Notes: generated by a model from the letters alone, not told the origin. DNA of 64,000 bases from Streptomyces virginiae (GCF_000720455.1 NZ_JOAK01000004.1:124001-188000), one strand, 5' to 3'. Positions 1 through 8,990 are shown, counted from the stretch's first letter. Translations and numbers: made by a program.

Positions 1-785
1 AGGTACTCGTCCAGGCCGAGCGGGGCCGAGACGGTGGACAGGATCAGGTCGAAGGTTCCGGCGAGCTCCTCGAAGGTGGCCCCGTCGCCGGTGGCGTGGA
101 AGTGGGTGGCGCCCAGTCGCCGGCCGTCGGCCTCCTTGCGGAGGGTCTGCGACAGTACGGTGACCTCCGCGCCCATCGCGTGCGCCAGCTTCACGCCCAT
201 GTGGCCGAGGCCCCCGAGGCCGACGACCGCGACCTTCCTGCCCGGGCCCGCCTGCCAGTGCCTCAGCGGCGAGTAGAGGGTGATGCCGGCGCACAGCAGC
301 GGGGCGGCCACGTCCAGGGCGAGGCCGTCGGGGATGCGGACGGTGTAGTTCTCGTCGACGACGAGGTGGGTCGAGTAGCCGCCGTACGTGGGCTCGCCGG
401 ACCGGTCGAGGGCGTTGTAGGTGCCGGTCATGCCCTGCACGCAGTGCTGCTCCCGGCCGCTGCGGCAGTGCTCGCACTCACGGCAGGAGTCGACCATGCA
501 GCCGACGCCCACCCGGTCCCCGACGGTGAAGCGGGTGACGTCCGTGCCGACCTCGGTGACGATCCCGGCGATCTCGTGGCCGGGGACCATGGGGTAGATG
601 CCCTCGCCCCATCCGTCGCGCGCCTGGTGGATGTCGGAGTGGCAGATGCCCGCGTACTTGATGTCGACGAGGACGTCGTGGGGGCCCACGGGGCGGCGAG
701 GGACGGTGGTGCGCTCCAGCGGGGCGCCGGGGGCGGGGGCGGCGTAGGCGGCGACCCGGGTGGACGCGGTGGTGGTGACGGACAT
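1..785 (-). CDS. Zinc-dependent alcohol dehydrogenase (partial, 3' end missing)
   Basis: NAD(P)-dependent medium-chain alcohol dehydrogenase that would interconvert alcohols and aldehydes in the cytoplasm. The reading frame starts at an ATG at 785 and runs off the window edge, leaving about 261 residues. The catalytic-zinc region is visible as GICHSDIHQ followed by GHEIAG. The structural-zinc cysteine cluster is seen as [15 protein letters not shown], and the Rossmann glycine motif as GLGGLGHMG. The sequence resembles the YahK/AdhC branch of cinnamyl-alcohol-type dehydrogenases. It diverges from the XRE regulator at 955 across a 169-bp gap, an arrangement often seen when the regulator controls the neighbouring dehydrogenase. 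The substrate cannot be told from sequence. Confidence 0.9.
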   Translation of the reverse strand, partial: MSVTTTASTRVAAYAAPAPGAPLERTTVPRRPVGPHDVLVDIKYAGICHSDIHQARDGWGEGIYPMVPGHEIAGIVTEVGTDVTRFTVGDRVGVGCMVDSCRECEHCRSGREQHCVQGMTGTYNALDRSGEPTYGGYSTHLVVDENYTVRIPDGLALDVAAPLLCAGITLYSPLRHWQAGPGRKVAVVGLGGLGHMGVKLAHAMGAEVTVLSQTLRKEADGRRLGATHFHATGDGATFEELAGTFDLILSTVSAPLGLDEY

Positions 786-954
786 GGGGGTGCTCCTCGA
801 AGCGGTGGTGTCTGTGGTGCTGCGGTGCGCACCACGCTGCCCCGCGGCCCGGCCGGTACCCAGCCCCCTGCGTGTCCCAGGACCGGCGAACCTACTACTG
901 GTGGGGTCAGGCTGACGCCCTCCGGGCGGCACTGCGCCCGGCGATACTGGCGGC

Positions 955-1941
955 ATGGACCAGCTTGATCAGCGAGCGTGCCTGGGCGAGTTCCTGCGCT
1001 CCCGCCGCGCACGGCTGCGCCCGGAGGACGTGGGCATGACGGACTACGGGCGCCGGCGGCGCGTGCCGGGCCTGCGCCGGGAGGAACTGGCCCAGCTGGC
1101 AGGGGTGTCGGTCGCGTACTACACGCGCCTGGAGCAGCGCGACGGGCACAACGTGTCGGCGGAGGTGCTGGACGCCATCGCGCGGGCCCTGCGGCTCGAC
1201 GGGACCGAACGGGCGCACCTGATGGACCTGGCGCGGCCGAAGGCGCGCAGGCGCCGCCTGAGCCGGCGGCCCCAGCAGGTGCGTCCGGCGCTGCGCACGC
1301 TGATGGACGCGATGGACGGCGTACCGGCCTACCTCGTGGGGCACCGTCAGGACGTCATCGGCTGGAACCGGCTGGCGGCGGCGGTCTTCGGGGACTTCGG
1401 GGCGCTTCCCGCGGCGGAGCGGAACCTGGTCCGGCTGATGTTCCTGGATCCGGCGACCGCGGAGCTGTACGGGGAGTGGGAGTGCCAGGCGTGCTGGGTC
1501 GTCAGCAACCTGCGGCTGTACGCCGGCCAGCACCCGGACGACGAGCAGCTGTCGGCCCTGGTCGGGGAGTTGTCGGTGAAGAACGAGGAGTTCCGGCGGC
1601 TGTGGGCGGCGCACACGGTGGCGGACAAGACGCACGGGGTGAAGCTGCTGCGGCACCCGCTCGTGGGCGAGATGCGGCTGTCGTTCGAGACGCTGACGCT
1701 CCCCGACGATCCGGCGCAGTCCCTGATCACGTTCCACGCGGAGCCGGGCTCGGCGTCCGAGGACGCCCTGCGCCTGCTGGCCTCCTGGGACGCGCAGAGT
1801 ACGGCAGGGCAGACGACGGCAGGGCAGACGACGGCGGGGCAGACGACGGCGGGGCAGGGGACGGACACTCGGAGCACGGCCCCTTCGGCGGCCGGGCGGC
1901 CCTCCGGGGCCGCCCGCTTCCCGGATGCGGCTACAGCTTGA
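955..1941 (+). CDS. XRE-family regulator with MmyB-like ligand-binding domain
   Basis: DNA-binding transcription factor. An N-terminal helix-turn-helix (about residues 10-85, with [16 protein letters not shown] and YYTRLEQ) is followed by an MmyB-like domain (about 105-270) of the type thought to bind a small hydrophobic ligand. The motif order [31 protein letters not shown] is classic for this family. The C-terminus carries an unusual tandem TAGQT repeat and a low-complexity tail that looks unstructured. It diverges from the alcohol dehydrogenase gene, which is its most likely target. Its last 11 bp overlap the convergent GNAT gene. The first Met ([13 protein letters not shown]) is kept because it gives the usual family N-terminus. 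Confidence 0.9.
   Translation: MDQLDQRACLGEFLRSRRARLRPEDVGMTDYGRRRRVPGLRREELAQLAGVSVAYYTRLEQRDGHNVSAEVLDAIARALRLDGTERAHLMDLARPKARRRRLSRRPQQVRPALRTLMDAMDGVPAYLVGHRQDVIGWNRLAAAVFGDFGALPAAERNLVRLMFLDPATAELYGEWECQACWVVSNLRLYAGQHPDDEQLSALVGELSVKNEEFRRLWAAHTVADKTHGVKLLRHPLVGEMRLSFETLTLPDDPAQSLITFHAEPGSASEDALRLLASWDAQSTAGQTTAGQTTAGQTTAGQGTDTRSTAPSAAGRPSGAARFPDAATA
1801..1857 (+). repeat. 15-bp tandem repeat inside the XRE regulator gene
   Basis: Three copies of ACGGCAGGGCAGACG (the third with one A-to-G change) and a fourth partial copy lie head to tail in frame. They encode repeated Thr-Ala-Gly-Gln-Thr in the C-terminal tail of the regulator. Because the unit is a multiple of three, copy-number change would not break the frame. 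Confidence 0.85.
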
Positions 1942-2890
1942 TCTGGAAGATGCCGAGCCCGCGCTCCCGCCGGTAGCCGAGCGCCTCGTTCACCGCCCGC
2001 ATCGGGCCGTTCTCGTCCGCCACCGTGGTGGCGATGCGGCGCAGCCGCGGGTGACGGGCGGCGGCCTGCGCGACCATGTGCCGTTTCACGGCGCGTCCGA
2101 GGCCGTGCCCGCGGTGGCCGGGTACGACCACCGTGTCGTACTGGACGGCGCTCGTGCCCGCGGGATCCGGCAGGACGATCTCCGTGTACGCCGCCACCTC
2201 GCCGTCGGGGGTCACCGCCGCGACGGTGCTCAGGTCCCCGCCCCGGTCGAGGATCAGCTGCTGGAGGGTGTGCAGCCGCTGGGCCGTCCACGTCTGGATC
2301 CGCTCGTCCATGTCTCCGGTCGGGGCGTCCTCCATGGCCGCGTGGGCCGCGGCCGCGGCGGGCGCCCAGGCGTCGGGTACGAGGCCGTGCCAGGTCAGGA
2401 GTTCGTAGCCGGGTGTCTCCGGGACCCGCACCGGGCCGGGGGCCGGGATCTCCTGCGCGTACCAGGCCATCGGCAGGACGTTCTCGAAGCCCATCGCCTC
2501 CGCGAAGGCCTGGCCGGGGCCGCCGAGGTCCACCATGGCCGCGACCGAGGTCCGGCCCTGTGCCAGCAGTTCCTCGCGGACCCGCTCCCACAGGGCGGTG
2601 CCGACGCCCCGGCGCCGTTCCTCGGGGTGCACCGTCAGCACGTCCAGGAACGCGGTGTGGGTGTTGCCCTCCTCGGTGAACAGGAGCAGGGCCGCCACGC
2701 CCGCGCCCTCGCCGGCCGCCCACAGTACGGGCCGGCCGCGCGCCGGCGTCACGCACAGCCGCCCGGCGACCTCCACCCGGGAGGGCGGGGGCAGCTGCGG
2801 CAGGTCGGCGGCCGCGGCGGCCGTCAGGACCGCCAGCCAGGCGTCCACCTGGGCGTCGGACGGGGGCAGGGCGAGGGAGTGGATCATCAT
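1931..2890 (-). CDS. Tandem-domain GNAT N-acetyltransferase
   Basis: Predicted acetyl-CoA-dependent acyltransferase with two GNAT folds in one chain of about 319 residues. The first fold (about residues 25-150) has the acetyl-CoA loop in VHPEERRRGVGTALW. The second (about 170-319) has VPGHRGHGLGRAVKRHM and ends with a NEALGYRR-type segment. Two adjacent ATG codons at 2890 and 2887 are possible starts, preceded by a GGTCGGGG stretch. The longer frame extending to 2950 lacks a good ribosome site. The acceptor substrate is unknown; two-domain GNATs in Streptomyces are often near mycothiol-synthase-like proteins, but no specific link is visible here. It converges on the XRE gene with an 11-bp overlap. 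Confidence 0.85.
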   Translation of the reverse strand: MMIHSLALPPSDAQVDAWLAVLTAAAAADLPQLPPPSRVEVAGRLCVTPARGRPVLWAAGEGAGVAALLLFTEEGNTHTAFLDVLTVHPEERRRGVGTALWERVREELLAQGRTSVAAMVDLGGPGQAFAEAMGFENVLPMAWYAQEIPAPGPVRVPETPGYELLTWHGLVPDAWAPAAAAAHAAMEDAPTGDMDERIQTWTAQRLHTLQQLILDRGGDLSTVAAVTPDGEVAAYTEIVLPDPAGTSAVQYDTVVVPGHRGHGLGRAVKRHMVAQAAARHPRLRRIATTVADENGPMRAVNEALGYRRERGLGIFQIKL

Positions 2891-2995
2891 GGCCCCGACC
2901 CTAGAACGCGTCTGGACGCGTCGCCCCGGGGTTTTCGGCCACCGTCGCACGAAGCCGCCCCGTTGCGTTCGTACGGGTGCGAGCCGTGGCCGGTG

Positions 2996-4255
2996 TCAGG
3001 AGGCCGCGCCGGCCTTCCAGTCGGCCCAGCTCATGTTCCAGCCGTTGAGGCCGTTGTCCGGCTTGATGGTCTTGTCCGGGGAGTTGACCACCGTGACGAC
3101 GTCGCCGATGAGCGAGTTGTCGTAGAACCAGGCGGCCGGCTGGTTCGGGTCGCCCGCGCCCTTGACGTCGTTCAGGCCGACGCAGCCGTGGCTGGTGTTC
3201 ACGCTGCCGAAGATCGAGTCGGCGCCCCAGTAGTTGCCGTGGAGGAACGTGCCGGAGTTCGACAGCCGCATCGCGTGCGGGACGTCCTTGATGTCGTACT
3301 CGCCCTTGCCGTCGGCGTCGGTGAAGCCGACCGTGGCGCCGTTCATCCGGGTCTCCTTGAACTTCTCGGAGATCACCATCTGACCGTTGTAGGTCGGGTT
3401 GGCCGGGGCGCCCGCGGAGATCGGGATGGTCTTGATGACCGCGCCGTCCCGGGTGACCGTCATCTTCTTCGTCTTCGCGTCGACCGTGGAGACCTGGCTG
3501 CGGCCGATCTTGAAGGTGACGGTCTTGCTCTGGACGCCCTGGACGCCGGGGGCGCCCTGGACGCCTTCCAGCGCCATCTTCAGCGTGACGGTGGAGCCCG
3601 CCTGCCAGTACTGCTCGGGGCGGAAGTCCAGGCGCTGGGCGCTGAACCAGTGGCCGACGACCTCCTGGCCGCTGCTGGAGGAGACCGAGATGCCCGCCTG
3701 GACGGCCTTCTTGTCCTTGATCGCCTTGTTGAAGGTGATCGAGACCGGCATGCCGACGCCGACGGTCTGGCCCTCCTCCGGCACGAAGGAGGCCACGAAG
3801 CTGTTCTCGGGGGAGACGGTCGTGAAGGAGGCGTTCTCGTGCGCCTCCTTGCCGTCGGCGTCCTTGGCCGTCGCCGACAGGGCGTACTTCGTGGAGCGCT
3901 TCAGGGCGCCCTTGGGCTTCCAGCTCTTGCCGTCGGCGGCTATGTCGCCGGCGACGGCCGTGCCCTCGCTCGTCTTCAGCTCGACCTGGGTGAGCGTGCC
4001 GTCACTGACGGCGACGTTCGCCGAGTCGTTGAGGCCGACGTTGGTCGCGCCGTCCTTCGGCGTGATGGTGATCTTGGCCTTCGAGGCGTCCTTGGCCGCT
4101 GCCGCGTCCACGTCCGCCTGGGACTTGCTGGCCTCCCCGTTGCCCTTCGGGTCACCGCCGCCCTCGTCGTTGCACGCCGAGAGCACCAGTACGCCGCCGA
4201 GCACGACGGATATGGCCGCCAGGGACCTTCTCCGCCGCTTGCTGTCCGTCCTCAC
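2996..4255 (-). CDS. Lipoprotein L,D-transpeptidase (Ig-like plus YkuD domains)
   Basis: Cell-envelope enzyme that forms 3-3 cross-links in peptidoglycan. A positively charged N-terminus (KRRRR), a hydrophobic stretch and a lipobox (VLSAC) predict lipid anchoring outside the membrane. Two bacterial Ig-like domains follow (about residues 60-270), then the YkuD catalytic domain. The active-site signature is HGNYWG about 15 residues before SHGCVGL, where the Cys is the nucleophile. The layout matches actinobacterial enzymes such as LdtMt2. I chose a GTG at 4255 because GGAG lies 5-6 bases upstream; an in-frame ATG at 4267 is the alternative and adds four residues. It stands alone on the minus strand. 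Confidence 0.92.
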   Translation of the reverse strand: MRTDSKRRRRSLAAISVVLGGVLVLSACNDEGGGDPKGNGEASKSQADVDAAAAKDASKAKITITPKDGATNVGLNDSANVAVSDGTLTQVELKTSEGTAVAGDIAADGKSWKPKGALKRSTKYALSATAKDADGKEAHENASFTTVSPENSFVASFVPEEGQTVGVGMPVSITFNKAIKDKKAVQAGISVSSSSGQEVVGHWFSAQRLDFRPEQYWQAGSTVTLKMALEGVQGAPGVQGVQSKTVTFKIGRSQVSTVDAKTKKMTVTRDGAVIKTIPISAGAPANPTYNGQMVISEKFKETRMNGATVGFTDADGKGEYDIKDVPHAMRLSNSGTFLHGNYWGADSIFGSVNTSHGCVGLNDVKGAGDPNQPAAWFYDNSLIGDVVTVVNSPDKTIKPDNGLNGWNMSWADWKAGAAS

Positions 4256-4399
4256 ACGCCACTCCATCGTTGCCGGAAACCCCGAGACCGCCGTCCCGGG
4301 GTTGGCCCGGCAGGGGGCCCGGCCCCCTGCCTGGTCCTGACAACGCGTTAACGGCGCCGGCCGGTTCCACATTCCGTTGGGATGTGGGCAACCACACGG

Positions 4400-4741
4400 T
4401 CAGGCGTTGTCGGGTTCTTCGTCGAAGTCCCCATCTTCCTCGTCGAGGTCCCACTCCATCGACTCGGGGTCGTATTCGACGGGCTCGCTGCTCCAGGAGG
4501 CCTGCGCGAGCTCCACGCCGGGGATGTCGACGACCAGGTCAGTGGGGTCGACGAGGTAGGCGAGGGCTTCCGATTCGTCTTCCCGGACGGCGGCCTCCGC
4601 ATGGCTGCGCTCCTCGTCCGGCATGAACTCGTCGGCCTTGATGTGCTCGAGCGCGGCTCCGGTGAGCGCCTGGGCGTCCGGCACTTCAAGCACCAGATCC
4701 ACCCGAAGTCGTACATATCGTGATGTCTCAGAAGGGTTCAT
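4400..4741 (-). CDS. Small acidic protein of unknown function
   Basis: A 113-residue protein I do not recognise. It starts at an ATG at 4741 (MNPSETSRYVRL) and is strongly acidic towards the C-terminus, ending in runs such as LDEEDGDFDEEPDN. There is no signal peptide or membrane segment. A hydrophobic, regularly spaced N-terminal half (YVRLRVDLVLEVPDAQAL) suggests a small folded domain. The frame stays open upstream to 4858, but that extension lacks a plausible ribosome site and would overlap the promoter of the divergent gene at 4849. The coding bias fits a real gene. Confidence 0.7.
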   Translation of the reverse strand: MNPSETSRYVRLRVDLVLEVPDAQALTGAALEHIKADEFMPDEERSHAEAAVREDESEALAYLVDPTDLVVDIPGVELAQASWSSEPVEYDPESMEWDLDEEDGDFDEEPDNA

Positions 4742-4848
4742 ACGACGGAGAGTAAGCCCGCGGAAGCCCTGACTTTCCCACGACCCGCCCCTTTCCGTAG
4801 CATCACCGCACACGGCCAATTCGCTGCTGCCACAAGGGGGATCGCACC

Positions 4849-5187
4849 GTGTCCGCACGCCGACCGCTGCTCACCGCTCTCGGAGCGACCACCCTCCTCG
4901 CCGCCCTGTGGTTCGTGCCCTCCGCGGGCGCGACCGCTCCGGACGCGGCGGAGAGCTCCTCCGGCGTACCCGTGGGCGCGAACTCCGCGGAGGCGGCCGA
5001 CGCGGCGGAGCGCACCGGGACGATCACTGGCTCGGCCCCTTCCGCTTCCGGCGCGCGGGCGCAGTCCCTCTCGCTCGCGGACACCGGATCCGTCGACACC
5101 ACCCCCTACCTCCTGGGCGGTACCTTCTGCCTCGGCGTGGGGGCCGCGTTCGTCACCTACTCGGTACGCCGCCGCCCCGGGACGTGA
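4849..5187 (+). CDS. Small LAXTG cell-wall-anchored protein
   Basis: A 112-residue exported protein. It begins at a GTG with a signal peptide (MSARRPLLTALGATTLLAAL, probable cleavage after the SAGA region). A short Ala/Ser-rich stretch follows, then a sorting signal: LADTG at about residue 78, a hydrophobic segment, and a basic tail (RRRPGT). LAXTG is the motif preferred by class E sortases in Streptomyces, so the protein is probably attached covalently to peptidoglycan. The mature part is only about 50 residues, so it may act as a spacer, adhesin or surface marker; no function can be named. A strong terminator follows directly. Confidence 0.8.
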   Translation: MSARRPLLTALGATTLLAALWFVPSAGATAPDAAESSSGVPVGANSAEAADAAERTGTITGSAPSASGARAQSLSLADTGSVDTTPYLLGGTFCLGVGAAFVTYSVRRRPGT

Positions 5188-5198
5188 TCCACGACGGC

Positions 5199-5234
5199 AA
5201 GGGCCGCCCCGGGAGAGATCCCGGGGCGGCCCTT
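5199..5234. terminator. Bidirectional terminator hairpin between the LAXTG gene and hutH
   Basis: A near-perfect inverted repeat, AAGGGCCGCCCCGGGA paired with TCCCGGGGCGGCCCTT around a 4-base loop, lies between two convergent genes. It could serve both strands. Confidence 0.85.
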
Positions 5235-5283
5235 GACCGTGCGGCGGTGCGCCGGCGCGGCAGTGCGGCGCGGGCGCCCGTCG

Positions 5284-6831
5284 TCAGGCGAGCGGACCCG
5301 TCACCGGCTCCACCGCGGCGAGCAGCCCGCCGGTACGGACGAACTCGTCGGCGGCGGCCAGGTCGGGGGCGAGGAAACGGTCCGGCCCGGGACCCTGCAC
5401 GCCCGCCGCGCGGGCGGCGGCGATCGCGGCGAGGCTGGCCGGGGCGGCCGTGAGCCCGTGGCGCAGCTCGATGGCGCGGGTGGCGGCGTACAGCTCGATG
5501 GCGATGATCCGCGTCAGGTTGTCGACGGCGGTGCGCAGCTTGCGCGCGGCCGACCAGCCCATCGAGACGTGGTCCTCCTGCATGGCGGAGGAGGGGATCG
5601 AGTCGGCCGAGGCCGGCACCGCGAGCCGCTTCATCTCGCTGACCAGGGCGGCCTGCGTGTACTGGGCGATCATCAGGCCGGAGTCCACGCCGGCGTCGTC
5701 CGCGAGGAACGGCGGCAGGCCGTGGCTGCGGTTCTTGTCGAGCAGCCGGTCGGTGCGCCGCTCGGCGATGGAGCCGAGGTCGGCGGCCGCGATGGCGAGG
5801 AAGTCCAGTACGTAGGCGACCGGGGCGCCGTGGAAGTTGCCGTTGGACTCCACGCGGCCGTCGGGCAGCACCACCGGGTTGTCCACGGCGGAGGCCAGCT
5901 CGCGCGAGGCCACCAGGGCGGCGTGCGCCATGGTGTCGCGGCCCGCGCCGGCGACCTGCGGGGCGCAGCGCACGGAGTAGGCGTCCTGCACGCGCGGCGC
6001 GGACTCCTCCTGGAAGTGCCCGGTCAGGCCGGAGCCCTTCAGCACGGCGGCCATGTTGGCGGCGGAGGCGCCCTGGCCGGGGTGCGGGCGGATGGCGTGC
6101 AGCTCGGGCTGGAGGACCTTCTCCGTGCCGAGCAGCGCCTCCAGGGTGAGGGCGGCGGTGATGTCGGCGGACTTGTAGAGCCTGTCGAGGTCGGCGAGGG
6201 CCATGACCAGCATGCCGAGCATGCCGTCGGTGCCGTTGAGGAGGGCCAGGCCCTCCTTCTCGCGGAGTTCCACCGGCTCGATGCCGTGCTCGGCGAGCAG
6301 TTCGCCGGCGGGGCGGACCGTGCCGTCGGGGCCCTCGGCGTCGCCCTCGCCCATGAGCGCGAGCGCGCAGTGGGACAGGGGTGCGAGGTCGCCGGAGCAG
6401 CCGAGGGAGCCGTACTCGTGGACGACCGGGGTGATGCCGGCGTTGAGCACGGCGGCCATGGTCTGCGCCACGGAGGGGCGCACGCCGGTGTGGCCGGAGG
6501 CGACGGTCTTGAGCCGGAGGAACATCAGCGCGCGGACCACCTCGCGCTCGACGCGCGGGCCCATGCCGGCGGCGTGCGAGCGGACGATGTTGCGCTGGAG
6601 CTGGGCGCGCAGCTCGGGACTGATGTGCCGGGAGGCGAGGGCGCCGAACCCGGTGGACACCCCGTAGACGGGCTCGGGCTTGGCGGCCAGCGCGTCGACG
6701 ATCTCGCGGGCGCGGGCGAGGGCGTCGAGCGCCTCGCCGGACAGCTCGACCCGTGCGTTGCCGCGGGCAACGGCGATGACGTCCTCGGCGGTGGTACCGG
6801 ACGTCCCCACCACGACAGTGTGCATATCCAT
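5284..6831 (-). CDS. hutH: Histidine ammonia-lyase
   Basis: Converts L-histidine to urocanate and ammonia, the first step of histidine use; cytoplasmic homotetramer. The 515-residue length fits the family. The MIO prosthetic group should form from the tripeptide within GSLGCSGDLAPLSH, which here is Cys-Ser-Gly instead of the commoner Ala-Ser-Gly; the family pattern allows Cys. Other conserved segments include YGVSTGFGALA, QRNIVRSHAAGMG and SADSIPSSAMQEDHVSMGW. The start is MDMHTVVVG at 6831 or the second ATG at 6825; the frame extends to 6867 without support. No other hut genes are adjacent. In S. coelicolor, from memory, hutH also sits next to a diguanylate cyclase gene, as here. Confidence 0.96.
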   Translation of the reverse strand: MDMHTVVVGTSGTTAEDVIAVARGNARVELSGEALDALARAREIVDALAAKPEPVYGVSTGFGALASRHISPELRAQLQRNIVRSHAAGMGPRVEREVVRALMFLRLKTVASGHTGVRPSVAQTMAAVLNAGITPVVHEYGSLGCSGDLAPLSHCALALMGEGDAEGPDGTVRPAGELLAEHGIEPVELREKEGLALLNGTDGMLGMLVMALADLDRLYKSADITAALTLEALLGTEKVLQPELHAIRPHPGQGASAANMAAVLKGSGLTGHFQEESAPRVQDAYSVRCAPQVAGAGRDTMAHAALVASRELASAVDNPVVLPDGRVESNGNFHGAPVAYVLDFLAIAAADLGSIAERRTDRLLDKNRSHGLPPFLADDAGVDSGLMIAQYTQAALVSEMKRLAVPASADSIPSSAMQEDHVSMGWSAARKLRTAVDNLTRIIAIELYAATRAIELRHGLTAAPASLAAIAAARAAGVQGPGPDRFLAPDLAAADEFVRTGGLLAAVEPVTGPLA

Positions 6832-6941
6832 ATTCAGCACCCTACGGATTGAATCGCTGTATGTCACTAGCTGGAACTGTCACGATCGCGCAGCCTGTGG
6901 ACCCCTTACGGATTGACGCGCCGGGCATCCGGGGGCGCGGG
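6832..6941 (-). promoter_or_regulatory. hutH upstream region with repeats
   Basis: The 110-bp gap upstream of hutH holds a direct repeat of TACGGATTGA at 6843-6852 and 6907-6916. It also has an ATTCA/TGAAT inverted repeat around 6833-6854. Either could be an operator, but I cannot tie it to a regulator. Confidence 0.3.
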
Positions 6942-8060
6942 TCACTGGCGGCCGCGGAAACGCCGCCGCTCCCCCGGGGCCTCCTCGGCGGCCGCGTCCG
7001 CCAGGCGGACCACCGCGGTGTCCCGGCCCGCCACCACCGGCGCCGTCGAACGCGCCGCCTTCGCCTTGTACTGGGCGGCGTCCGCGAGGCGGAACAGCCG
7101 CCGGGAGGACTTCAGCGGCCCGATGGGATCCCCGGTGGAGGCCACGCCGCAGGCCACGCCCTCGCCCAGCTCCAGCTCGGCGGCGCGCGTGCACAGCTCC
7201 TCGCTGACCCGGACGACGTCGTCCGCCGGCGGGCCGACCCCGACCAGGCAGAACTCGTCGCCGCCCAGGCGCGCCACCAGAGCGCCCGGCAGCATGGCCC
7301 CGCACAGGCTCAGCACCGACCCGAACCGTTCCAGCAGCCGGTCGCCCATGGCGTGCCCGAGGGTGTCGTTGACCTTCTTCAGCCCGTTCAGGTCGCAGAC
7401 GACGAGACTGACGACGACACCGGTGCGCCGGTGCTCCTCCAGGGCCTCGTCGAGGCGCATGTCGACGGCCCGGCGGTTGGCGAGCCCGGTCAGCGGATCG
7501 GTGAAGGCGAGCCGCCGGGCCTCCTCCAGCCGCTCGTTCTGCGCGAGGCCGGCCGCGACCACGGCGGCGAGCACGGTGGCGAACTCCGCGTCACCCTCGT
7601 CGAAGTCGGGCAGCCCCTCGTCCCGGGCCACGTACAGCTCGCCCCAGGCCCGCCCGCTGAGCACGACGGGCGCGACCACGCACGTACCGCGGCCCCGGCG
7701 GCGCAGGGCCTCGCCGCGCCGCCCCGGCCGGTCGCCGACGGCGCTCTCGACCCAGGCGTGCGGGCCGCCGCCGCCCACCCACCGCTCGTGCAGGAACTCG
7801 GTGACCTCGGGGAAGTCGTGCACCGGGTAGGACTCGTCCTCGGGGAACTCCTCCTCGCCCGCCCGCCGCTCGCCCTCGTTGACGAGCACGCGCAGGCACC
7901 CGCGCTCCCGCTCCCACGCGGAGATCGCGGCGAACGAGCCGTCCATCGCCAGGCGCGCGCCCCGCGCCGCCGCACGCACACTGTCGCGCGGCGTGCACGC
8001 CGCGGCCATCGCCTGGGCGAGGCCCACCACGGCTCGCAGCCGCCCGTCAGATCCCATCAC
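6942..8060 (-). CDS. cdgE: GAF-GGDEF diguanylate cyclase
   Basis: Predicted to make cyclic di-GMP, the second messenger that controls BldD and sporulation in Streptomyces. A GAF sensor domain occupies about residues 30-190. The GGDEF domain follows, with FTDPLTGLANRRAV, DLNGLKKVNDTLGHAMGD and RLGGDEF, so the active-site loop is intact. The RxxD inhibitory site usually five residues before GGDEF is absent (LPGA there), so product feedback may be weak. The total of 372 residues and the position next to hutH match my recollection of S. coelicolor cdgE; the symbol rests on that. Start codons at 8060 or 8057 are equally possible. Confidence 0.88.
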   Translation of the reverse strand: MMGSDGRLRAVVGLAQAMAAACTPRDSVRAAARGARLAMDGSFAAISAWERERGCLRVLVNEGERRAGEEEFPEDESYPVHDFPEVTEFLHERWVGGGGPHAWVESAVGDRPGRRGEALRRRGRGTCVVAPVVLSGRAWGELYVARDEGLPDFDEGDAEFATVLAAVVAAGLAQNERLEEARRLAFTDPLTGLANRRAVDMRLDEALEEHRRTGVVVSLVVCDLNGLKKVNDTLGHAMGDRLLERFGSVLSLCGAMLPGALVARLGGDEFCLVGVGPPADDVVRVSEELCTRAAELELGEGVACGVASTGDPIGPLKSSRRLFRLADAAQYKAKAARSTAPVVAGRDTAVVRLADAAAEEAPGERRRFRGRQ

Positions 8061-8138
8061 CCCAGGTTAGGGAGTTTTGTCGGATTTTGAGATAATTGGC
8101 GCGATTTTCGGCGCAACCAAGATCACCTGCGGGGGTAC

Positions 8139-8163
8139 GGCCGGGCGCCCGCGGCGCCCGGCC
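8139..8163 (-). terminator. Terminator downstream of the enoyl-CoA hydratase gene
   Basis: A perfect 11-bp stem (GGCCGGGCGCC with GGCGCCCGGCC, 3-base loop) lies 16 bp past the stop codon of the hydratase gene and before the diguanylate cyclase promoter region. It has no U tract, which is usual in Streptomyces. Confidence 0.75.
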
Positions 8164-8178
8164 GGGCACCGGCCTCGG

Positions 8179-8976
8179 CTACTCCCCCGGCCAGTTCGGC
8201 TTGCGCTTGTCGTTGAAGGCCGCCACGCCCTCCGCGCGGTCACCGGAGAAGGCGACCGTCCGCCAGGCGGCGTCCTCGATCTCCAGACCGGCCGCCAGGT
8301 CCATCCCGTGCCCCAGCCGCAGCGCGCGCTTGGCGGCCCGCAGGCCCACCGGCGAGTTCGCGGCCATCCGCGACGCCAGCTCCAGCGCCTCGGCCGTGTC
8401 CCGGCCGGCCGGGACCACGGAGTCCACCAGCCCCAGGGAGAGCGCCTCGGCGGCCTCCACCCGGCGCGCGGTGAAGATCAGCTCGGCGGCCCGCGCCGCG
8501 CCCACGCGGCGCGGCAGCAGCTGCGTGCCGCCACCGCCCGGGATCACGCCCACGGAGACCTCGGGCAGGCCGACCACCGCGGTCTCGTCGGCGACGATCA
8601 CGTCGCAGGCCAGGGCCAGCTCGAAGCCGCCGCCCAGCGCGAAGCCGTGCACGGCCGCGACGGTGGGCATCGGCAGCTCCAGCACGCCCCCGTACGCCCC
8701 GCGCGTGGTCGGCCGCTGCCGCACCAGCTCGGCGTCCGACAGCGAGTTGCGCTCCTTGAGGTCGGCCCCGACGCAGAAGGCCCGCTCCGCCGTGGAGGAG
8801 AGCACGACCACCCGTACGGTGCGGTCCGCGGCCAGCGCGGCGCAGGCGGCGCCGATGGCGCGGGCCATGTCGGTCGACACCGCGTTCATGGCCTTGGGGC
8901 GGTCCAGGACCAGCTCCGCGACCCCGCCCTCGTGGCGGCGTACCGCCACGAACTCCGACTCGAACTCGGACGCCAT
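8179..8976 (-). CDS. Enoyl-CoA hydratase/isomerase family protein
   Basis: Crotonase-fold enzyme, probably hydrating trans-2-enoyl-CoA in fatty acid or amino acid breakdown. It has 265 residues. The oxyanion-hole segments are visible: ERAFCVGADLKE and VAAVHGFALGGGFELALACD. The second Glu region is PEVSVGVIPGGGGTQLLPR, which contains the catalytic glutamates expected of a true hydratase (GGFELALACD and the P-E-V segment). The start is the ATG at 8976, placed by a good GGGAGG ribosome site six bases upstream; the frame stays open to 9051 without such a site. The gene is followed by its own terminator and preceded by a small palindrome that may be an operator. Confidence 0.9.
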   Translation of the reverse strand: MASEFESEFVAVRRHEGGVAELVLDRPKAMNAVSTDMARAIGAACAALAADRTVRVVVLSSTAERAFCVGADLKERNSLSDAELVRQRPTTRGAYGGVLELPMPTVAAVHGFALGGGFELALACDVIVADETAVVGLPEVSVGVIPGGGGTQLLPRRVGAARAAELIFTARRVEAAEALSLGLVDSVVPAGRDTAEALELASRMAANSPVGLRAAKRALRLGHGMDLAAGLEIEDAAWRTVAFSGDRAEGVAAFNDKRKPNWPGE

Positions 8977-8990
8977 AGGACCCTCCCGGT

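Noticed and set aside
1925..4351. A very long plus-strand open frame (808 codons) across the GNAT and transpeptidase genes
   Set aside because: It is the mirror of GC-rich coding on the minus strand; its product is Arg/Gly/Ala-rich with no domain, while the minus frames show clear GNAT and YkuD motifs.
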